From CAYSRC01 sp964433495 (GTDB taxonomy: Bacteria; Bacillota; Clostridia; Oscillospirales; Ruminococcaceae), in assembly GCA_964433495.1 (NCBI GenBank), contig CAYSRC010000003.1, positions 1 through 64,000 on the forward strand: 64,000 nt of DNA, in the 5' to 3' direction. Positions 24,496-33,558 of the stretch are shown here, one piece after another. A program made the position numbers and the translations under genes. The notes beneath the pieces were generated by a model. The model was not told the DNA's origin, did not search any database, and saw nothing but the letters and a program-made list of their open reading frames with translations. Numbering within the stretch: position 1 is the stretch's first letter; each line of letters starts with the position of its first letter.

Positions 24496-26805
24496 GTGAC
24501 AGACAGAACCGAGCTTTCAAAAAATGCAAAGAGGGCGCTGCGCCTTGCGGCAAAAACGGCGGGGGATACGGGCAGCGCACGGATAGAGTCCGTCCATCTG
24601 CTGTATGCCGTCCTTTCGATAGAGGGCTGTTCCGCCCGTGTCGCGGCGCAAAGGGTGCTCGATGTATCCGCCGTGTGCGGCTTTATATTAAAGAGCGCCC
24701 GCGGCAAGGGCAGGACGCATGTGCCCGAGGACAGGGTTTCGGCCGAGGTGAAGAGCATAATCGACTATGCCTCGCTCTGCTCGCACAGATCGGGTCTCAC
24801 CGAGACGGACACCAAAAGCCTGCTGTACGCCCTGTTGTGCTCGGAAAACCGGGAGGTAATGAACGCCGTGAGCGGGTGCGGCGGCAGCGCCGTACTGCTG
24901 AAGGAGCTGCTCTGCAAGGATCTGACGGGGCTTGCCGCAGGACCGGGGCAGCACGCGCCGAAGCAGCCGGGACGCCTCACGGCAAAATACACCGTGGATA
25001 TGACCGCCCTTGCCCGTGCGAGAAAGATCGGCGACGCGGTGGGCAGGGAGAGCGAGCTTTTCTCGGTGATGTCGGTGCTGTGCAGGCAGGGCAAAAACAA
25101 CGTATGCCTTGTGGGTGAGGCGGGCGTCGGCAAGACAGCGATCGCCGAGGGGCTGGCGCACCGCCTCGCGCGCGGTGATGTGCCCGGCCCGTTAAAGGGC
25201 AAGCGTCTGCTGTCGCTCGAGCTGCCGTCGGTTGTCGCGGGCACCAAATACCGCGGGGATTTTGAGGAGCGCCTTCGCGGGATACTGTCCGAGGCGGAGG
25301 GTGCGCGCGAAGTGATTCTGTTTATCGACGAGCTTCACATGGCGCTCGGCGCGGGCGCGGCGGACGGCGCGGTAGACGCCTCGGGAATCCTCAAGCCTCT
25401 GCTTGCGAGGTCGGGTCTCAAGGTGATCGGCGCGACCACAACCGAGGAGTATTCGCGCATTATTCAAAAGGACAGGGCGTTTGAGCGGAGATTTTCGACA
25501 GTTGAGGTCGCGGAGCCGTCGGGCGCGCAACTTTTAGAGATTCTGTCGGAGCACCGAAGGCGGCTTCAGATCCATCACGGCGCGCTCATCAGCGACGCCG
25601 CGTGCGAGGAGGCAATCCGCCTGTGCAAAAGATACGTGTACGACAGGGCGTTCCCCGACAAGGCGGTCGACCTCCTCGACGAGACATGCGCGAGAAAGCG
25701 TCTTTGCAGCGCGGGATGCGGGTTCTTCGAGATAACCGCCGACGACCTTAGGCGGACGGTCGAGAACAGGACGGGCGTCCCGATATCGGCCGAGGGCACG
25801 GTGTGCGGCCTTGAACGTCGGCTTCGGCAGAGGGTTGTCGGGCAGGACGAGGCGGTGCATAGGCTGTGCCGCGCGGTGATGCGCAGCGAGGCCGGGATCG
25901 CGGGCGGCGGGCGGCCGCTCGGCTGCTTTTTGTTCTGCGGCGCGACGGGCGTGGGCAAAACCGAGCTGTGCCGCGCCCTGGGCGAGGGGATGTTTCACGG
26001 CAGCCGGGCACTTGTGCGGATCGACATGTCCGAGTACCGCGACCCCTCGTCGGTGTCCCGCTTAATCGGCGCGTCGCCCGGCTACATCGGGCACGAGCAG
26101 GGCGGGCTGCTCACCGAGAGCGTCAGACGGCAGCCCTACTGCGTCGTCGTGTTTGACGAGCTCGAGAAGGGGTGCCCCGAGGCGATGAATCTGCTGCTGC
26201 AGATAGCGGATGAGGGCAGGCTGACCGACTCGCGCGGGCGCGTAGCGCGGTTTGACAACGCGGTGGTGATTGCCACCACCAACCTTTGCGCCGACGAGAT
26301 ATCGCGCGGACGCTCGACCCCCGGGTTCGGCGGGCAGAGCCGCGGCGAGGGCTATCTTATCGAACAGCTGTGCCGCCTTACGTCGCCCGAGCTCGTCAAC
26401 CGATTTGATGAGATCGTCTTTTTCAGGTCGTTTGATCGGGACAGCGCGCTTCTCGTCGCGCGGCAGATGCTGAACACGCTGAGAAAGCGCCTGTTTGCGG
26501 AAAAGGGGGTGGCCTTAAGCGTGGACGCCCGCGCGGAGGACAGGCTGGTCGAGCTGTCCGATTATGCGCGCTTCGGCGGACGGGCGATAAAACGGGCGGT
26601 GAGGAGGTATATCGAGAACGACGTTGCCGAGCTCATCTGCTCGGGCGCTTTAAAGCGGGGCGAGCGGGTGTACGCGGCGCTTGAGGGGGACGGGATATCC
26701 GTCTATACGATGAGCGCCTGTGTCGGCACAGGGGAGGGCGCAAAGGGTCTGCGCGACAAGCTGCTGTCGCCCACCCGCAATACGGCTGCGGGAAACGGGA
26801 GCTGA
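24496..26805 (+). CDS. Clp/HSP100 AAA+ ATPase lacking a middle domain
   Basis: A 769-residue two-ring unfoldase of the ClpA/ClpC type. Order: Clp N-domain repeats (about 5-150), NBD1 with Walker A GEAGVGKT (207-214) and Walker B VILFIDEL (273-280), NBD2 with GATGVGKT (482-489) and VVVFDELEK. Between LLDETCARKRL and ITADDLRRTVENRTGVP only about ten residues remain, so the coiled-coil M domain of ClpC and ClpB is absent. In the place of the ClpP-docking loop (VGFN in ClpC) it has PGFG. GTG 24496 follows GGAGG. There is no mcsA, mcsB or ctsR nearby, so it is not the standard clpC operon. Confidence 0.85.
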   Translation: MTDRTELSKNAKRALRLAAKTAGDTGSARIESVHLLYAVLSIEGCSARVAAQRVLDVSAVCGFILKSARGKGRTHVPEDRVSAEVKSIIDYASLCSHRSGLTETDTKSLLYALLCSENREVMNAVSGCGGSAVLLKELLCKDLTGLAAGPGQHAPKQPGRLTAKYTVDMTALARARKIGDAVGRESELFSVMSVLCRQGKNNVCLVGEAGVGKTAIAEGLAHRLARGDVPGPLKGKRLLSLELPSVVAGTKYRGDFEERLRGILSEAEGAREVILFIDELHMALGAGAADGAVDASGILKPLLARSGLKVIGATTTEEYSRIIQKDRAFERRFSTVEVAEPSGAQLLEILSEHRRRLQIHHGALISDAACEEAIRLCKRYVYDRAFPDKAVDLLDETCARKRLCSAGCGFFEITADDLRRTVENRTGVPISAEGTVCGLERRLRQRVVGQDEAVHRLCRAVMRSEAGIAGGGRPLGCFLFCGATGVGKTELCRALGEGMFHGSRALVRIDMSEYRDPSSVSRLIGASPGYIGHEQGGLLTESVRRQPYCVVVFDELEKGCPEAMNLLLQIADEGRLTDSRGRVARFDNAVVIATTNLCADEISRGRSTPGFGGQSRGEGYLIEQLCRLTSPELVNRFDEIVFFRSFDRDSALLVARQMLNTLRKRLFAEKGVALSVDARAEDRLVELSDYARFGGRAIKRAVRRYIENDVAELICSGALKRGERVYAALEGDGISVYTMSACVGTGEGAKGLRDKLLSPTRNTAAGNGS

Positions 26806-27296
26806 TGTCCTGTGTTATGCGTCATCGGAGCGTTACCTTGCCGCCTATGTGGCGAAAACACAGCCGCGTCCTGTCGGACAACCGCGATTCTCTCGAGAAA
26901 CCGCGCAGGGGAATCGGCCGCGGTGTTTCGCGGCGTTTTCAAAAGGGCGTTTGTGCGCCCCTGTGCATATCCTTGCCGTGCCGCCCGAAGAGGTTTTTTG
27001 GTACGCGGCAAGCTGTCATTCAGCCGCAACTCGGCAGCTTATGCTTTGCGCTCCGCCCTGTGTTATGCCGAAGGCAAGCCGCCGGCCTCTCCCCGAGGCT
27101 GTCCGGCAGATGCGCTTGCCGCCCGAAGAGGGCTCGGTTTGCGGGTACTCTCAAGACAACGTTGGCAAAGTCGCTCGGGTCGAGGGCGAAGGGGTTCCCT
27201 TATCGCAGTACGCTTCGCTCAATGCTTGAAGCAAAAGCTCTTTACGGGGTATCTCTCCCAAGCAGAACAGGAGCTTACGCGACAACAATTCGCGAC
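26806..27296. repeat. Gene-free region with degenerate internal repeats
   Basis: About 490 bases follow clp without a credible gene. Three overlapping plus-strand frames of 169-177 codons stay open, which is the sign of biased composition rather than coding; none has a ribosome site. Short sequences recur: CCTGTGTTATGC at about 26811 and 27058, and TGCCGCCCGAAGAGG at about 26980 and 27117. The content resembles decayed or dispersed intergenic repeat DNA. This is an inference from internal repetition only. Confidence 0.4.
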
Positions 27297-27344
27297 AAAA
27301 AAAGAGAAGGCCAAGACTGTTTTGTGTCCTGACCTTCTCTTTTA
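27297..27344 (-). terminator. Terminator of the M20 amidohydrolase gene
   Basis: AAAGAGAAGG and CCAAGAC pair with GTCCTGA and CCTTCTCTTT; on the minus strand the stem ends in CTTTTTTT. It also carries TTTT on the plus strand and may act in both directions. Confidence 0.8.
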
Positions 27345-27521
27345 ACGTTCAAACGGATGCGCCCGCCCTCTGCCGCAAAACCATATACCGCGCGGACGGG
27401 TTTGCGGCTGTGAGCGCGCATGACGGGTGTCGGGCGGCGACCTTGTGAGACTCCTTGTGTACAAGCGGCCGCGAAGGGCGCAAAACCGGCAAACCCGCGT
27501 GCACAAAACAAGCCCTAAAAC

Positions 27522-28697
27522 CTATTTGTTGTCCCTGAGCCAGCGGCAGGCGATGTGCGCAAAGGCCGCGGCACAGTTGGGCAGGGCGTTTTCGTCAAAA
27601 CGCACACGGGGGTTGTGCAGGCCGTAGACATAGCCGTCCTCAACCGTCCCCATGCCAACGTGGTACATGACGCCGGGGACGATGTCGGAGAAGTAGGCGA
27701 AGTCGTCCGAGCCCTTGATGCCGAGGTTGAGGGTGTGGACGATGTCCTCGCCGACGAGCTCGCGCATGTAGCCCAAAAGCTTTTCGGTCAGATCGGGGTC
27801 GTTGTAAGTCGTGGGGGTCTGCGAGGTGAAGGTGACGGTCGCCTCGGCGCGGAAGGTTTTCGCGACCCCCTCGACGACCTCGCAAAAACGCTTGACAACG
27901 TCGTCACGCGACGCTTTGTCAAACGCCCTGATGGTTCCCTTGAGCTCGGCGGACTCGGGGATGATGTTGGGCGCGTCGCCCGCGTGAAAGGAGCCGAAGG
28001 TGATGATGTTGGGGGAGAGCGCCGTTATCTCGCGGGTTGAAACCGTCTGGACGGCGTCAATTATCTTTGCGCCCACAAGCACGGGATCCACGCCGTTTTC
28101 GGGCGCGGAGCCGTGACAGCCCTTGCCCTTTATCGAGACGGTGAAGATGTCGCTCGAGGACAGGTAGGTGCCCGGCAGGACATTGAAGTGTCCAGTGGGC
28201 AGGGGGAGGTTGGTGTGCATCGAGATGGCGGCGTCGACATGGGGGTTCTCCATGACGCCCGCCTCAATCATCGCCCTTGCGCCGTTGATGGACTCCTCGT
28301 CGGGCTGGAAGCAGAGCTTGACTGTGCCGTCTATCTCGCCCTCGTGCGCCTTGAGCATCTTTGCGGCGGCAAGCAGGGCGGAGGTGTGGATGTCGTGACC
28401 GCACGAGTGCGACGCGCCCGCGGTGCACGCAAACGGCTCGCCGCTCTGCTCGAGGTGGGGAAGCGCATCGATGTCGGCGCGGATGAGGATGGTTTTTCCC
28501 TTCCCGTTGCCGACCGTGCCGACCACCCCGCACTTGACGGGCTCGGAGTAGGGGATGCCGTACTCCTCGAGCTTTTTCTTGATGAAGGCGGACGTCTTGG
28601 GCAGCTCAAAGCCGACCTCGGCGTTTGCGTGAAGATAACGCCTCATCTCGATGGTTTCCCGCTTCATTGCCAAAGCTTCCTTTAAAAAATCGGGCAT
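27522..28697 (-). CDS. M20 family amidohydrolase (HipO/YkuR-like)
   Basis: A 391-residue metallohydrolase that removes acyl groups from N-acyl amino acids or dipeptides. Recognisable parts are IRADIDALPHLEQSG, the metal site SCGHDIHTSALL, FQPDEES and the dimerisation-domain GKGCHGSAP. It resembles N-acetyldiaminopimelate deacetylases and N-acyl-amino-acid amidohydrolases; the substrate is not decided. ATG 28697 is chosen because AAGGAGAG is 7 bases upstream. It is the last gene of a minus-strand run with alaX, tatD and metG, but a 433-base gap suggests its own promoter. Confidence 0.9.
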   Translation of the reverse strand: MPDFLKEALAMKRETIEMRRYLHANAEVGFELPKTSAFIKKKLEEYGIPYSEPVKCGVVGTVGNGKGKTILIRADIDALPHLEQSGEPFACTAGASHSCGHDIHTSALLAAAKMLKAHEGEIDGTVKLCFQPDEESINGARAMIEAGVMENPHVDAAISMHTNLPLPTGHFNVLPGTYLSSSDIFTVSIKGKGCHGSAPENGVDPVLVGAKIIDAVQTVSTREITALSPNIITFGSFHAGDAPNIIPESAELKGTIRAFDKASRDDVVKRFCEVVEGVAKTFRAEATVTFTSQTPTTYNDPDLTEKLLGYMRELVGEDIVHTLNLGIKGSDDFAYFSDIVPGVMYHVGMGTVEDGYVYGLHNPRVRFDENALPNCAAAFAHIACRWLRDNK

Positions 28698-29130
28698 GGG
28701 TATTCTCTCCTTAAAATTGTTTTTTGCGATAGGCACATTGCAGCGACAGAGGTTTAAACCTTGAAGGCAAAGGTGCCGCTCTTAGCTATAGCTCTTTGAT
28801 ACGCGGCCGTCAAAAGCAGGCCGTCATTAACGGAGCGCGGCGCAGAAAACCGCAACCTGCGCACCGATTTTGTTTTCTTTTGCCAAGGGGTCGTTGCGTT
28901 TATCATGCAGAGCAGCGGGCGCGATAATCCGCTTAAACATGCCTTGCGCTTTGTTCTCAAATAGTCGCGCCGCTTTCGCGGCGAGGGAAGCGGTTGTCAC
29001 ACCTTTTTTGGGGGGCGCCGTTCGTTTTTTGCAGAACGCTTTTGCTCAAAGGCACTTTGTCGGGAACGGGATAGATCGGCGCACAGAGCACAAGTGTTTT
29101 CGCGCACAGCCGCTGTAAAGGGTTTAAGCA
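28698..29130. other. Gap between alaX-type gene and M20 gene, no gene seen
   Basis: About 430 bases without a supported gene. The only notable element is a short GC hairpin, GCGCCGC-TTTC-GCGGCG, near 28967. Neither strand gives a family-like frame. Confidence 0.5.
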
Positions 29131-30303
29131 CTATACCTGTCCTATCTCGGCGGACGCTTTCTCAAGGACGCGCACAAAGCGCGTTTCGTCCGCCTCGACG
29201 ACGCCCTGAATCATGTGCGCGTCGCCGCCGCCCTTGACGACCGTCCCGCCCGCACGAACAAGCTCGCACAGCCTTTTGCACAGCCCGTCCCTGTCGGACA
29301 GCGCGAAGCGGCAGCCGCCGGGATAGGGCGCGAGCGCTGCCCCGCGCCCGCGGGCGTTTTTAAGACAGTCGGCAAGCAATCTTAAGTCCTGCGGGGAGGC
29401 GTCGCCGTCGACGATGCACGCAATCCCCGAGCGGGCGGGCGTGTTGTCTGCAAGCAGGGCATAGTGGCGCGCCTTCAGCGACGAGAGCTCGGCCTTGAGC
29501 GCGCCCTCGCGCTCGAGCAGTGCGCCGACAGCACCCGCTATCTCGTGCGGCTTTGCCGAGGTGAGCGCTGAGACCGCCGACACCTCGCGCTGCTTTATCC
29601 GATAGTCGGCGAGCGCGTCGGAGGCGATATACAGGGTAATGCGGCAGCCGCCCTTATAGCGCATATAGCCGCCCGCCTTTATCATGCCGACCTCGCCCGT
29701 CGACGCGACATGAAGCCCGCAGCAGGCACAGCAATCCACCCCCTCGATCTCGACAAGGCGGATGTCGCCCGAAAGAGCCTTTTTTAAACGGTACTGCTTT
29801 GTCTCAAGCAGCTGCGGGGCGGGGAAGGAGCAGCGAACGGGCAGGTTCGCGAGCACCGCCGCGTTTGCCCTGTCCTCGGCCTCGCGCAGCAGCTCGGGGC
29901 TGAGCTCGCGGTCAAAGTCGACGATCACGGCGTCGTCGCCCATGTGAAAGCCGACGTTTTGCACGCCGCACAGCGCGTTGAGGGCGCCCGTGAAGATGTG
30001 CTCGCCCGTGTGCAGGCGCATATAGCGAAGCCGGCGGGGGAGGTCGATTTTGCACTCGACCTCGGCGCCCGTCTCGATTCGCATATCGCACAGATGTACG
30101 ACCGCGCCGCCCCGCTCGCAGACGCGCACCACCCGCGCGCCGCCGATGGCGCCCAAGTCGCACGGCTCGCCGCCGCCCTCGGGATAGAACGCCGTGCGGG
30201 AGAGCACGACCTCAAAGCCGCCCTTTGCCTCGACGCAGGTGAGAGCCGTTGCGGAAAAGTCGGCAAGGTATGGGTCCGCATAATATAAGCTGTCTTTAAT
30301 CAT
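29131..30303 (-). CDS. Alanyl-tRNA editing protein (AlaX type, with DHHA1 domain)
   Basis: A 390-residue stand-alone version of the alanyl-tRNA synthetase editing half, which clears Ser- or Gly-mischarged tRNA-Ala. The N-terminal barrel has FYPEGGGEPCDLG; the zinc site is HTGEH near 98-102 plus CCACCGLHV near 200; the C-terminal DHHA1-type part has the glycine-rich GTVVKGGGDAHMIQG. ATG 30303 follows GGGAGAGG. It lies downstream of tatD on the same strand, 103 bases apart. Long AlaX of the clostridial type. Confidence 0.9.
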   Translation of the reverse strand: MIKDSLYYADPYLADFSATALTCVEAKGGFEVVLSRTAFYPEGGGEPCDLGAIGGARVVRVCERGGAVVHLCDMRIETGAEVECKIDLPRRLRYMRLHTGEHIFTGALNALCGVQNVGFHMGDDAVIVDFDRELSPELLREAEDRANAAVLANLPVRCSFPAPQLLETKQYRLKKALSGDIRLVEIEGVDCCACCGLHVASTGEVGMIKAGGYMRYKGGCRITLYIASDALADYRIKQREVSAVSALTSAKPHEIAGAVGALLEREGALKAELSSLKARHYALLADNTPARSGIACIVDGDASPQDLRLLADCLKNARGRGAALAPYPGGCRFALSDRDGLCKRLCELVRAGGTVVKGGGDAHMIQGVVEADETRFVRVLEKASAEIGQV

Positions 30304-30406
30304 CCTTGATCCTCTCCCTGTGTCGTTAGAAGCGCCGCCCACCGCGCGGGCCCGCAGCCGTCCTTCGGGGCGGGCGTCATGCTGCAAAACGGACGGCGCA
30401 GTGCGG

Positions 30407-31177
30407 CTATTTAATGCCGAACAGCCGTTTGCCGTTCTCGAGCGTCAGGTCGAGCACCTGCTGAGGGGTCACGCCGCCCTTGAGCTCGGCGATCTTTTCG
30501 GCGACATAGGAGATCATGTCGGAATAGCTGACCTTGCCCCTGAACTGTGCGGGGGCGAGGAAGGGACAGTCGGTCTCGAGGATGAGGCTCTCGAGCGGGG
30601 TCTCGGCCACCGTCTGCTGCTCTTTTTTTGCGTTTTTATAGGTCAGCGCGCCGCCCATGCCGAGCGACATGCCAAGCTTGCCGGTGATGGTGCGGGCGTC
30701 CTCGGGCGAGCCGGAATAGCGGTGGATGCAGCCCTTGGGCCTGTATTCGCCGATGATCTCGAGCACGTCGCCGTGCGCGTCCCTGTCGTGGATCTGCACC
30801 GGCATCCCGAGGCGGTTCGCAAGCTCGAGCTGTGCCTTAAAGACCTCCTTTTCACGGTCGTGATCGATGTCGTAGTAGTAGTCGAGGCCGATTTCGCCGA
30901 TGGCGACAACCTTGGGGTGGCGCGTCATCTCCTCAATGCGGGCGAGCCAGCCGTCGGTGAGCTTTTCGACCTCCATGGGATGCACGCCCACGGCGGCGTA
31001 CACAAAATCATATCGTTCGGCGAGCGCGATGGATCTGAGCGAAGACGCTTCGTCGCTGCCGCAGTTGATGATGAGCGCGACGCCGTTGTCCTTTTGCGCT
31101 TTAAAAACCTCGTCGAGCCTGCCTGCGTACGCCTCGTCGTCGTAGTGCGCGTGGGTGTCAAATATGTTTTTATACAT
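30407..31177 (-). CDS. tatD: TatD family hydrolase
   Basis: A 256-residue metal-dependent deoxyribonuclease of the amidohydrolase superfamily. The N-terminal metal site is FDTHAHYDD; the middle has VAIGEIGLDYYYD and the C-terminal ETDCPFLAP. ATG 31177 is used, with AAAGGAAG 6 bases before it, instead of an in-frame start 13 codons upstream. It follows metG, a very common order in Firmicutes (metG-tatD). Confidence 0.94.
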   Translation of the reverse strand: MYKNIFDTHAHYDDEAYAGRLDEVFKAQKDNGVALIINCGSDEASSLRSIALAERYDFVYAAVGVHPMEVEKLTDGWLARIEEMTRHPKVVAIGEIGLDYYYDIDHDREKEVFKAQLELANRLGMPVQIHDRDAHGDVLEIIGEYRPKGCIHRYSGSPEDARTITGKLGMSLGMGGALTYKNAKKEQQTVAETPLESLILETDCPFLAPAQFRGKVSYSDMISYVAEKIAELKGGVTPQQVLDLTLENGKRLFGIK

Positions 31178-31359
31178 CTTGTCTTCCTTTCGTGCGCCGA
31201 CGCGTATGCGGCGCAAAATGAAGTGATGCCGCCGGGGCGGGCGCCTCGGTTCAGCCCTTAAAAAAGCCCTCTATCGAACGCGGGATGTCCCCCGATTCCC
31301 GGGGCCGCAAAAGAATGCCGAAGCCGGCGGATGGATTCCCGCGCCTGCCGCGAAGCTTG

Positions 31360-33282
31360 TTATCTTATGCGCGAGCCCTCGGGAACCGCGTCGTCGACAA
31401 AGACGACCCTCGCCTCATCCCCGACCTCGCTCGAGAGGATCATGCCCTCGCTCTTGATCCCGCGGATCTTGGCGGGCGCGAGGTTGAGCACGACCGCGAC
31501 CTTTTTGCCCACGAGCTCCTCAGGGCTGTACCACTGCGCAATCCCCGAGAGGACCGTGCGCTCGCGCTCGCCGTCAAACAGTGTAAAGTTTAAAAGCTTG
31601 TCGGCCTTTTCAACCTTTGTGCAGCGCACGACGCGGCAGACGCGAAGCTCGCTCTTCATAAACTCGTCATAGCTTATCTCGGGCAGGTGCGGGATTTCGG
31701 CCTTTTCGGGTCGTGCGTCGTCCGACTGCTTCGCGAGCTCGGCCATCTCCTTTTCAAGGTCGATGCGGGGGAAGAGCACCGGCGTCCTGACGACGGTCGT
31801 GCCGGCGGGGAGCCTGCCGTACACCGCGTCCTCCAGCCGGCAGATCGAGGCGTCGGCGCCGACCGCGGCCTGAATCTTGGGCGCGGTCGAGGGCATGAAG
31901 GGGGCGAGCAGGATCGAGCTTATGCGAAGCGCCTCGCACAGGTTGTACAGCACGCGCGCAAGCCGCGGGCGGTTGCTCTCGTCCTTTGCGAGTATCCACG
32001 GGCAGGTCTCGTCGATGTACTTGTTGGCGCGCGAGACGAGCTTGAAGATTTCGGTCAAGGCGTTGGGCAGCATGAGCGCGTCGATGCAGCCGAGCACATT
32101 TTCGGCAAGCCCGTTGCACATGCCGACGAGCTCGTCGTCGAGGGGGGCGCCGCTCTGCTCTGCGGGAAGGACGCCGCCGAAGTACTTCTCGACCATCGAA
32201 ACGGTGCGCGAGAGCAGGTTGCCGAGGTCGTTGGCAAGGTCGGTGTTGATGCGGTTGATAAGACTCTCGTTGGAGAACACGCCGTCCCGGCCGAACGGGA
32301 TCTCGCGCATGAGATAGTACCGTATCGCGTCGACACCGTAGCGCCCGCACAGGGTGACGGGGTCGACGACGTTGCCCTTGCTCTTGCTCATCTTGCCGCC
32401 CTCGAGCAGCAGCCAGCCGTGCCCGAAGACCTTTTTGGGCAGCGGCAGGTCGAGCGCCATGAGCAGCGCGGGCCAGATGACCGAGTGAAACCGCACGATC
32501 TCCTTGGCCATCAGGTGGACGTCGGCGGGCCAATATCTTTTAAAATCGTCATAGCGGTCGTTTTCGTAGCCGAGCGCGGTGATGTAGTTGGTCAGCGCGT
32601 CGACCCAAACATAGACGATGTGCTTGTCGTCAAAGTCGACGGGGACGCCCCAGGTGAACGAGGTGCGCGAGACACAGAGATCCTCGAGGCCGCTGTTTAT
32701 AAAGCTGCGCATCTCGGCGAGCCGTGAGGCGGGCTGCAAAAAGTCGGGGTTGTCGTCGTACAGCTTGAGCAGGCGGTCTGCGTAGTCGGACAGGCGGAAG
32801 AAGTAGGCCTCCTCGCACGCCTCGCCGACCTCGCGGCCGCAGTCGGGGCACCGCCCGTCGACAAGCTGGCTTTCGGTCCAAAACGATTCGCACGGCTTGC
32901 AGTACAGCCCCTTGTATTCGCCCTTGTAGATCGCGCCCTTCTCATACAGCTTTTTAAAGATGCGCTGCACCGACCTTTGATGATAGTCGTCGGTGGTTCT
33001 GATGAACCTGTCGTAGGAGATGTTCATGACCTTCCACAGGTCCTTAATGGTCGCGACGATGTCGTCGACGTATTTCTGAGGCTCGACCCCCGCGGCCCTT
33101 GCCTTGTCCTCGATCTTCTGTCCGTGCTCGTCGGTGCCCGTGAGGAACATGACGTCAAAACCCTGCATTCGTTTAAAGCGCGCGACGACATCGGCCGCGA
33201 CGGTCGTGTACCCGTGCCCGATGTGCAGCTTGTCGGAAGGATAATAGATAGGCGTTGTGATGTAAAACTTTTCTCTTTCCAT
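31360..33282 (-). CDS. metG: Methionyl-tRNA synthetase
   Basis: A 640-residue class I synthetase that charges initiator and elongator tRNA-Met. HIGH is in DKLHIGHGYTT (about 18-28), zinc cysteines in CKPCESFWTESQLVDGRCPDCG, KMSKS in GGKMSKSKGN near 300, and the C-terminal tRNA-binding OB domain begins near 540 (SYDEFMKSELRVCRV). AGAGAGGA precedes ATG 33282. It leads the minus-strand run with tatD. Confidence 0.97.
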   Translation of the reverse strand: MEREKFYITTPIYYPSDKLHIGHGYTTVAADVVARFKRMQGFDVMFLTGTDEHGQKIEDKARAAGVEPQKYVDDIVATIKDLWKVMNISYDRFIRTTDDYHQRSVQRIFKKLYEKGAIYKGEYKGLYCKPCESFWTESQLVDGRCPDCGREVGEACEEAYFFRLSDYADRLLKLYDDNPDFLQPASRLAEMRSFINSGLEDLCVSRTSFTWGVPVDFDDKHIVYVWVDALTNYITALGYENDRYDDFKRYWPADVHLMAKEIVRFHSVIWPALLMALDLPLPKKVFGHGWLLLEGGKMSKSKGNVVDPVTLCGRYGVDAIRYYLMREIPFGRDGVFSNESLINRINTDLANDLGNLLSRTVSMVEKYFGGVLPAEQSGAPLDDELVGMCNGLAENVLGCIDALMLPNALTEIFKLVSRANKYIDETCPWILAKDESNRPRLARVLYNLCEALRISSILLAPFMPSTAPKIQAAVGADASICRLEDAVYGRLPAGTTVVRTPVLFPRIDLEKEMAELAKQSDDARPEKAEIPHLPEISYDEFMKSELRVCRVVRCTKVEKADKLLNFTLFDGERERTVLSGIAQWYSPEELVGKKVAVVLNLAPAKIRGIKSEGMILSSEVGDEARVVFVDDAVPEGSRIR

Positions 33283-33558
33283 GTTCTGTCCTCTCTTGAT
33301 GTGCAGGGTTATCGTGCGCCCGCCCGCCGCCGGGACGCCTTTTTCGCCGCAGGATCCGCGGCGGGACGCCTTAAGCGCAAGCAGACACAGTTAATTGTAA
33401 CATATTTTTACACAATAAAAAAGACGTCGGTGCAATATTGGGCCGCATGCAAAAGCGCGGATCCCTGCTTGAACGGCGGAGGCAAATGTGATACCATGTT
33501 ATTCAATGCGCGGCCGCAGCGCCCGCAATCGGTTTTGAGGGGCAGGGGAGGTCAGGCG

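Noticed and set aside
26812..27345. A 177-codon plus-strand frame after the Clp gene
   Set aside because: Two other frames are open over the same bases, there is no ribosome site, and the sequence runs into a terminator. It is treated as repeat-like non-coding DNA.
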